Source: Muribaculaceae bacterium (lineage in GTDB: Bacteria; Bacteroidota; Bacteroidia; Bacteroidales; Muribaculaceae). Taken from it: a stretch of DNA of 64,000 nt. Location of the stretch: contig JAFLTQ010000002.1 of NCBI GenBank assembly GCA_022510385.1, positions 146,658 through 210,657 of the forward strand. Direction: 5' to 3'. A program made the position numbers and the translations under genes. How positions within the stretch are numbered: the first letter of the stretch is position 1; each line of letters starts with the position of its first letter. Of the stretch, positions 59,202 through 64,000 are shown one piece after another. Below the pieces are notes generated by a model. It saw only the letters and a list, made by a program, of their open reading frames with translations. It had not been told where the DNA came from and made no database searches.

Positions 59202-61796
59202 ATGAAAATAAAAAGACTTGCTTTATTACCAATAATAGCCATTATATTCATTGCCCTCAGTCCTGTCATAGGACTGAAGGCAATGCCACAAATGGAAGCA
59301 ATCGGTTTTGAAGTCTCTGAAACAGATGGAGAGCAAGAAGAAGAAATCGATTCAGTGACAATCAAACTTGTAGAAACAGCCTCGGAAGCTTACAAGAACC
59401 TCAAGTTTGTGCAATATGACGGTATAGCTGAAGAAGAGTTATATCCCATAGTTAAAGACACTTATGTAGCTGTTATAGAGGCATTGGAAGCTCCAGATCT
59501 GGAAGATTCCGACCGTTCTATGCTGCATGGTATTATCAGAGATATCGGAAATCAGTTTATGCGTGGAGCTGCTTTCTATTCAGGACGTAAAGAACAGGAG
59601 AATCTTGCTGAATTTGCATCCATTTATGCAGATATAATTCTCGAACCTGAATATAAGATGCCTAAGGCTTCAACTTCTGCTTTTCCAACATTGCTATACA
59701 TTGCAGCCTCTTCGTCTTATAACTCGGAAAATTACCCCAAGGCTATCAAATATCTGAATGCCTATATCGATTCCGGGACTACAAGCCAACGTGAGTCTGT
59801 CAGTCAATTTTTGGCTCAGGCATGTCTTAATAATGGGACCCCGGAACTCGGAATTGACAATCTTATAGCTTCAGTTGACCTTTATCCGGCTAATTTCCAG
59901 CTCTTGATGCTGACATTGCAATGCTGTATCGACGGAGGCTACACCGACAGAATGCAACCGTTGCTCGATAAAGCGCTCCTTATGAGCCCTAACGACGAGA
60001 GGCTTCTTTCGGCTCAGGCACGCATCTATGAAGCTGAGAGCAACTTCGCAGAGGCTTTGCCGCTTTTCCAACAGCTCTATGAGATGAAGCCCAACAACCT
60101 TTCAGTAAACCAACACTTGGCTCTTTGTTACTATAATCTCGGGGCGGAATATCATAACAAAGCGCTTATGGAAAATGATGAGAAAGTGGCCAAGAGATAC
60201 GAACGTCAGGCTAATTCTTATTTCCAAAGCGCCGAAATGTATCTTCCAACTATTGTTAACAATGATCCTACCGACATTAAATATCTGAGAGCTCTGGCTG
60301 TAACTTATGCATGTCTGGGACAACCCGAAAAGCTCGAACCTCTTAACACTCGTCTTGAGGCTTTGGGTCAGCAACCTGTGAAGATGAATATTATGCCTGA
60401 TTCAATTGTCTTCGCCGACCAGACTGCAAAAGGGGATTCAGGTCAAACAATTCCGGATTTCCAAACCTACGCAGAGAAGTATGTGGAAGAGAATCTTGCT
60501 GAATGGACAAAGCGCAAGGAATTCGAAAAGATGGAAGATTATCAGGCGAGGGTGAGCCAGAACAATGTCTATCAGGAATATCAAAGACTTTGTAAACTTG
60601 CTGAAGAGTCTTATCTCGCCCGTTATGCCGGAAGATTAAGAATTGCCGATCTTGAATTGCAGCCATATGACATAGATAATGAGACTTATCTTATCACATC
60701 GGCAATGGGTCCTATGGCTATCAAGGTGCCCTTGAAAAATAAAGAAGCTGAAGCTTTTAAGGCAGCCTGGAATTCAATTCAACTACGCCATCCCCGCTTC
60801 TTTATAAAAGATAACCAAGTGGCTATCGCCGCAGTTGAATTTGTAACACCGGCCGGAAAATCTTACGCATATAATTCAGAGGCTGCTGCAAATTATGATT
60901 TCACAGATGTAAGAATAGATGTCGGCTCATTCATCGCTCAAGGTAACAGCCGCAGACAGGATAATAATCGTAATCAAGTGCCTGCCTCTTCCAATAGAGT
61001 AATCCGTGCACAAAGTGATGTAGACGTTAATATCCCATTGACATCAAGAAGGAATGACAAGACTGTCGCCCTTATTTTGGCAAACGAAAATTATAAGAAT
61101 GTGACCAATGTTGCGTCTGCCCTTAACGATGGCGAGACTTTCGCGGAATATTGTAAGAAAACTCTTGGAATACCTGAAAATAATATTATCCTAAGAGAGA
61201 ATGTCACATTTGCAGAAATGATAGGCGCTCTTGAACAGCTGCGTCAATACACAAATGCACTTGGAGACGGGGTGGATATCATTTTCTATTATGCAGGTCA
61301 TGGATTCCCCGATGAAGGTAGTAAAGATGCATATCTCCTCCCTGTAGACGGAGACGGCACAAATACAGCCACAGCTTATCCGCTTAAGAAGCTCTATTCA
61401 AGTCTTACAGCGATGGGAGGCAACAATGTCATGGCTTTCCTTGATGCATGTTTCAGCGGCGCGACTCGTGAAGGCGGAATGTTGGCAGAGGCTCGTGGTG
61501 TGGCTTTGAAGCCAAAGGCTGTTAATCCCGAAGGTGATATTTTCATCCTTTCAGCAGCTTCCGACCAGGAGACGGCTCTTCCTTACACAGAGAAAAACCA
61601 CGGACTATTCACATATTTCTTGCTTAAAAAGCTTCAGGAATCAAAAGGAGACGCAAGCTTGAAGGAGATTAGTGAATATGTTCAAGACAACGTTAAGAAG
61701 AACTCTTTGTCAGTCAATAAGAAATTGCAGACACCAAGCGTGACGCGCTCAGGAAAACTTAAAGAATCATGGACATCCAAGAAACTGCGTCCTTGA
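59202..61796 (+). CDS. Exported TPR-caspase protein (peptidase C14-like)
   Basis: This 864-residue protein has a signal peptide (LLPIIAIIFIALSPVIGLKA). Residues ~160-400 are TPR-like helical repeats (FPTLLYIAASSSYNSENYPKAI, SVNQHLALCYYNLGAEYHNKAL). Residues ~423-563 carry the EWTKRKEFEKMEDYQARV ... GKSYAYN module shared with the WD40 protein. Residues ~620-855 are a caspase domain: KTVALILANENYKNVTNV, catalytic H700 in YYAGHGFPDEG and catalytic C750 in LDACFSGATREG, followed by FILSAASDQETALPY. The dyad is intact. Bacterial metacaspase-like proteins cleave after basic residues and serve in stress, signalling or immunity. Export makes this one periplasmic or surface-located. Confidence 0.9.
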   Translation: MKIKRLALLPIIAIIFIALSPVIGLKAMPQMEAIGFEVSETDGEQEEEIDSVTIKLVETASEAYKNLKFVQYDGIAEEELYPIVKDTYVAVIEALEAPDLEDSDRSMLHGIIRDIGNQFMRGAAFYSGRKEQENLAEFASIYADIILEPEYKMPKASTSAFPTLLYIAASSSYNSENYPKAIKYLNAYIDSGTTSQRESVSQFLAQACLNNGTPELGIDNLIASVDLYPANFQLLMLTLQCCIDGGYTDRMQPLLDKALLMSPNDERLLSAQARIYEAESNFAEALPLFQQLYEMKPNNLSVNQHLALCYYNLGAEYHNKALMENDEKVAKRYERQANSYFQSAEMYLPTIVNNDPTDIKYLRALAVTYACLGQPEKLEPLNTRLEALGQQPVKMNIMPDSIVFADQTAKGDSGQTIPDFQTYAEKYVEENLAEWTKRKEFEKMEDYQARVSQNNVYQEYQRLCKLAEESYLARYAGRLRIADLELQPYDIDNETYLITSAMGPMAIKVPLKNKEAEAFKAAWNSIQLRHPRFFIKDNQVAIAAVEFVTPAGKSYAYNSEAAANYDFTDVRIDVGSFIAQGNSRRQDNNRNQVPASSNRVIRAQSDVDVNIPLTSRRNDKTVALILANENYKNVTNVASALNDGETFAEYCKKTLGIPENNIILRENVTFAEMIGALEQLRQYTNALGDGVDIIFYYAGHGFPDEGSKDAYLLPVDGDGTNTATAYPLKKLYSSLTAMGGNNVMAFLDACFSGATREGGMLAEARGVALKPKAVNPEGDIFILSAASDQETALPYTEKNHGLFTYFLLKKLQESKGDASLKEISEYVQDNVKKNSLSVNKKLQTPSVTRSGKLKESWTSKKLRP

Positions 61797-61828
61797 TAAT
61801 GAAAGTTTGACAATTAAGGTGATAGGAT

Positions 61829-62701
61829 ATGAAAATATTTGGAACATTAGCAGGCTTAATTATATCGCTTTTTCCTTTAACAGGATTTGCCGCCGATATA
61901 GTGTCGGTCAGAGGTGAATCGACATTTTATGACGACGGCACACACTCAAAAGTGGAATGTGAAAGATTAGCCCTCGAACAGGCGCGTATCGATGCCTTGG
62001 CAAAGAAATTCGGAACAATAGTTTCCCAAGACATTTTACAAGCCGACAGAGTTCAAGGTAATCGTGAAAAGAATGATTTCCTGTCGCTCTCCACAACTGA
62101 AGTCAGAGGAGAATGGGTGGCTGATGACGGAGACCCAAAATATACTTACGAACGCGACAGCAATCAGAATTTAATTGTGACTTGTGTTATTAAGGGTAAG
62201 GCCAAAGCAATCGACAATGAAGCTGCGCAATTTAATTCTCAAGTGCTTCGCAATGGCACAGATTCAAGAAACGCAGATATCAATTTCAAGAATGGCGATG
62301 CAATGTTCCTTGATTTTCAGGGAAGTGTAGACGGCTATCTGGCAGTCTTCCTTGAAGATGAGCATAAACAAGTCTATCAACTCCTCCCCTATGTCAATGA
62401 CCAGAAAACACGTGTACCGGTAAAGAGAGGGAACAGATACGTGTTTTTCAGCCCACGTGACGGGATGAGAGGTGAAATAGTCGACGAGCTCGTTCTGACT
62501 GCTTCTTATAATACTGAATATAACAGAGTCTATGTGCTGTTTTCACCCGACCAATTCTCTTCACCGGTGATGACTAAAGCTCCGGGTGAATTGCCGTACA
62601 TGAATGCAGAGGATTTCTCTAAATGGCTCGTTAGAACCAGAAAAAATGATCCAAAAATGGGAGTGAAGGCAATGAATCTTATTATCGAGCCCACTCGCTG
62701 A
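61829..62701 (+). CDS. Exported DUF4384 protein
   Basis: This 290-residue protein has a signal peptide ending at GFAA. Residues ~25-130 resemble LPP20/FlgT-like repeats of periplasmic proteins (VRGESTFYDDGTHS, LALEQARIDALAKKFGTIVS). Residues ~155-280 match DUF4384 (MFLDFQGSVDGYLAVFLEDEHKQVYQLLPY, RGNRYVFFSP), a domain often found with caspase-like proteases and protein kinases and thought to be a signalling or adaptor module. It is 32 bases after the caspase gene and probably co-transcribed. Its own function is unknown. Confidence 0.85.
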   Translation: MKIFGTLAGLIISLFPLTGFAADIVSVRGESTFYDDGTHSKVECERLALEQARIDALAKKFGTIVSQDILQADRVQGNREKNDFLSLSTTEVRGEWVADDGDPKYTYERDSNQNLIVTCVIKGKAKAIDNEAAQFNSQVLRNGTDSRNADINFKNGDAMFLDFQGSVDGYLAVFLEDEHKQVYQLLPYVNDQKTRVPVKRGNRYVFFSPRDGMRGEIVDELVLTASYNTEYNRVYVLFSPDQFSSPVMTKAPGELPYMNAEDFSKWLVRTRKNDPKMGVKAMNLIIEPTR

Positions 62702-62800
62702 ATTTCATTAACTTACGCATCTTATGAATTTTGACAAAACCAAAATTTCATATAAACTGAAATCATAAAAACAACAAATAGTAACTAAATATTTTGCGAC

Positions 62801-63427
62801 ATGAAAAAGTTAATTTATGCCTTTTTGTCATTGGCTCTCTTAGTGCCGGCAGTGGCATCCGCCAAGACTCCGCTTGAGAAAGCACGCGCTAAAGCTCATA
62901 AAGAGAAACTCAAGGAGTATAAGAAAGAAGGCTGGAAGCCTCTGGGAAGCACAACATTGGATGTAGTACTTTTGGAACACTACGACAAGCTCAACAAACT
63001 TGGTGAAAATGGTCATGAAGTAGAAGGTATTTCTACAAGAACCAAATCAATCAACACGGGCAAACAGATGGCTATCAACAATGCAGTTGTTACTTACGGT
63101 CAGGAAGCCGGCAGTACCCTTCAAGGTCGTGTTGTTTCCGATATGAGTGCAAACGGTGTCGATACAAGTGCTGAATTTGAGAATTTCTTTGCTGCCTATG
63201 AGCGTCTCGTAGAAAAAGAGATCCGTGGCGAAATGCAACCCTCTTTCACTATTATGAAAGATAATGGCGACGGCTCTTATGAAATCCGCACATATTTCAT
63301 AGTTGAAGAAAACTCTGCTCAGAAAGCTCGTCTTCGTGCTCTCGAAGAGGCTATGAAAAACAGTGAGATAGCAGCAGAGCATGCTGACAAGATTTCCGGT
63401 TTCGTAAGACAAGGATTCGACGAATAA
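62801..63427 (+). CDS. Exported LPP20-like protein of unknown function
   Basis: This 208-residue protein has a signal peptide (LIYAFLSLALLVPAVASA). A lysine-rich helix follows (EKARAKAHKEKLKEYKKEGW), then an alpha/beta region where GKQMAINNAVVTYGQEAGSTLQGRVVSD resembles LPP20-type periplasmic domains and EIRTYFIVEENSAQKARL is a beta-strand pair with trailing helix. It shares this loose fold with the N-terminus of the DUF4384 protein 99 bases upstream. No catalytic motif was seen. A hairpin follows 14 bases after its stop. Confidence 0.7.
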   Translation: MKKLIYAFLSLALLVPAVASAKTPLEKARAKAHKEKLKEYKKEGWKPLGSTTLDVVLLEHYDKLNKLGENGHEVEGISTRTKSINTGKQMAINNAVVTYGQEAGSTLQGRVVSDMSANGVDTSAEFENFFAAYERLVEKEIRGEMQPSFTIMKDNGDGSYEIRTYFIVEENSAQKARLRALEEAMKNSEIAAEHADKISGFVRQGFDE

Positions 63428-63440
63428 TTTATAAAATCTC

Positions 63441-63470
63441 TCCCGGAGATTTCTTGCGAAATCTTCGGGA
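63441..63470 (+). terminator. Terminator/attenuator after the LPP20-like gene
   Basis: TCCCGGAGATTTC and GAAATCTTCGGGA form a 13-bp stem with one G-T pair around loop TTGC, followed by ACAATTATTT. It lies 14 bases past the stop at 63427 and 22 bases before the next ATG, so it may reduce rather than end transcription into that gene. Confidence 0.65.
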
Positions 63471-63491
63471 ACAATTATTTAGACAAACATA

Positions 63492-64000
63492 ATGAAAAAA
63501 TTAGCCATACTCCTTACCGGCCTTTCTCTGTTTGCCTTAAACTCTAACGCACAAACAACTAACGCCGGTAATAGTCAAAATCGTGAATCCTTCGAAGAAT
63601 TCCGCAACAGGATTCATAATAACTACAACCAATTCCGCCAAACCATTCTCGACCATTATGCTGATTTCTTAAACGGCGAATGGCACGAATATGAAAGTCT
63701 GAATGGGTTGAAACGTGACGAAACCCCCAAACCGGAAGAGGCTCCGCATGTCGGAACTCCGGCAACCCCTAACTTCCCTCCAAAACCTAATATCAAAGAT
63801 AAGGAACCTATAGCGGAAGCCAAACCGGAGGTAAAACCTGAGCAGAAACCGGAAGCCAAACCGGAAGTAAAACCTGAGCAAAAACCGGAAGCTAAGCCGG
63901 AGGTAAAGCCTGAACAGAAACCGGAAGCTAAACCGGAGGTAAAACCTGAGCAGAAACCGGAAACAAAGCCGGAGGTAAAACCTGAGCAGAAACCGGAAAC
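63492..64000 (+). CDS. Exported Lys-Pro-Glu repeat protein (partial, C-terminus outside window)
   Basis: ATG 63492 opens a signal peptide (MKKLAILLTGLSLFALNSNA). A short helical region follows (ESFEEFRNRIHNNYNQFRQT and FLNGEWHEYESLNGLKRDE), then a Pro-rich linker with KPEEAPHVGTPA. From residue ~109 the sequence is a tandem 12-residue repeat of type EAKPEVKPEQKP continuing to the window edge. The highly charged Pro-rich stalk is typical of periplasm- or surface-spanning linkers; the end of the protein, perhaps a cell-wall or protease domain, is not visible. The start of the protein resembles exported subunits placed beside bacterial caspases only by context. Confidence 0.75.
   Translation, partial: MKKLAILLTGLSLFALNSNAQTTNAGNSQNRESFEEFRNRIHNNYNQFRQTILDHYADFLNGEWHEYESLNGLKRDETPKPEEAPHVGTPATPNFPPKPNIKDKEPIAEAKPEVKPEQKPEAKPEVKPEQKPEAKPEVKPEQKPEAKPEVKPEQKPETKPEVKPEQKPE
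63816..64000 (+). repeat. 36-bp in-frame tandem repeat
   Basis: Five complete 36-bp units begin at 63816, 63852, 63888, 63924 and 63960, with a sixth starting at 63996 and cut by the edge. Each encodes E-[A/T]-K-P-E-V-K-P-E-Q-K-P. Copies differ mostly at third positions (GCC/GCT, GAG/GAA, AAA/AAG), and the fifth has Thr for Ala, so the repeat is maintained at protein level. Confidence 0.95.

Noticed and set aside
63816..64000. 36-bp repeat array as a possible CRISPR
   Set aside because: Units are contiguous with no spacers, are in frame and encode a protein repeat.

Overview
The window reads as chromosome of a Bacteroidales bacterium, probably a gut species. It carries SusC/SusD-type uptake genes, a one-protein hybrid two-component sensor, promoters whose only clear element is TAnnTTTG, and proteins with type IX secretion tails. 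GC content is moderate to low. I cannot fix the genus; a Muribaculaceae- or Prevotellaceae-like organism would fit. No tRNA, rRNA, insertion sequence, phage gene or CRISPR array was seen.

Positions 1-45,692 form one very large polysaccharide utilization locus (PUL) in two wings that diverge around 13,065-13,285. The left wing (minus strand) holds the hybrid sensor-regulator (HTCS), a GH43, a T9SS-tailed FG-GAP protein, a discoidin-GH2 fusion, a sialate-O-acetylesterase-type esterase and a CBM6-like protein that runs off the left edge. The right wing (plus strand) holds GH2, GH92 and a CotH/lamin-tail protein; then, behind a probable regulated promoter at about 20,008-20,051, a GH36, a TIG/NHL lipoprotein, SusC, SusD, a DUF1735-type lipoprotein, GH92, two tandem GH30s and a PA14-containing GH3. 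After a strong hairpin come GH38, GH43-CBM6, a third GH92 and an endonuclease/exonuclease/phosphatase-fold enzyme. Three GH92s plus a GH38 point to an alpha-mannose-rich glycan. The GH36, GH43, GH30, GH3 and GH2 enzymes point to galactosyl/arabinosyl-type decorations and beta-glucosyl linkages. A fungal cell-wall mannoprotein/glucan or another decorated mannan is my best inference, not a demonstrated target.

Positions 45,751-54,591 are mostly minus-strand genes of ordinary type: a DMT-like transporter, a P-loop kinase overlapping a DUF362 gene, a DXS-like transketolase, an SDR oxidoreductase, an uncharacterised exported protein and an iron-type alcohol dehydrogenase. Just upstream of the dehydrogenase lies a compact operon: thioredoxin, a VKOR fused to a cysteine-less C39-like domain, and an easily missed 49-codon gene one base behind the VKOR gene.

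Positions 54,822-64,000 are a plus-strand cluster in which nearly every product has an export signal or is a membrane protein: CHASE2 protein, unknown exported protein, WD40-like propeller with an OmpA-like tail, TPR-caspase protein with intact His/Cys dyad, DUF4384 protein, LPP20-like protein and a Lys-Pro-Glu repeat protein cut by the window end. The WD40 and caspase proteins share a domain that is neither propeller nor caspase. This cluster looks like a periplasmic sensor-caspase system and is the most likely undescribed system here.
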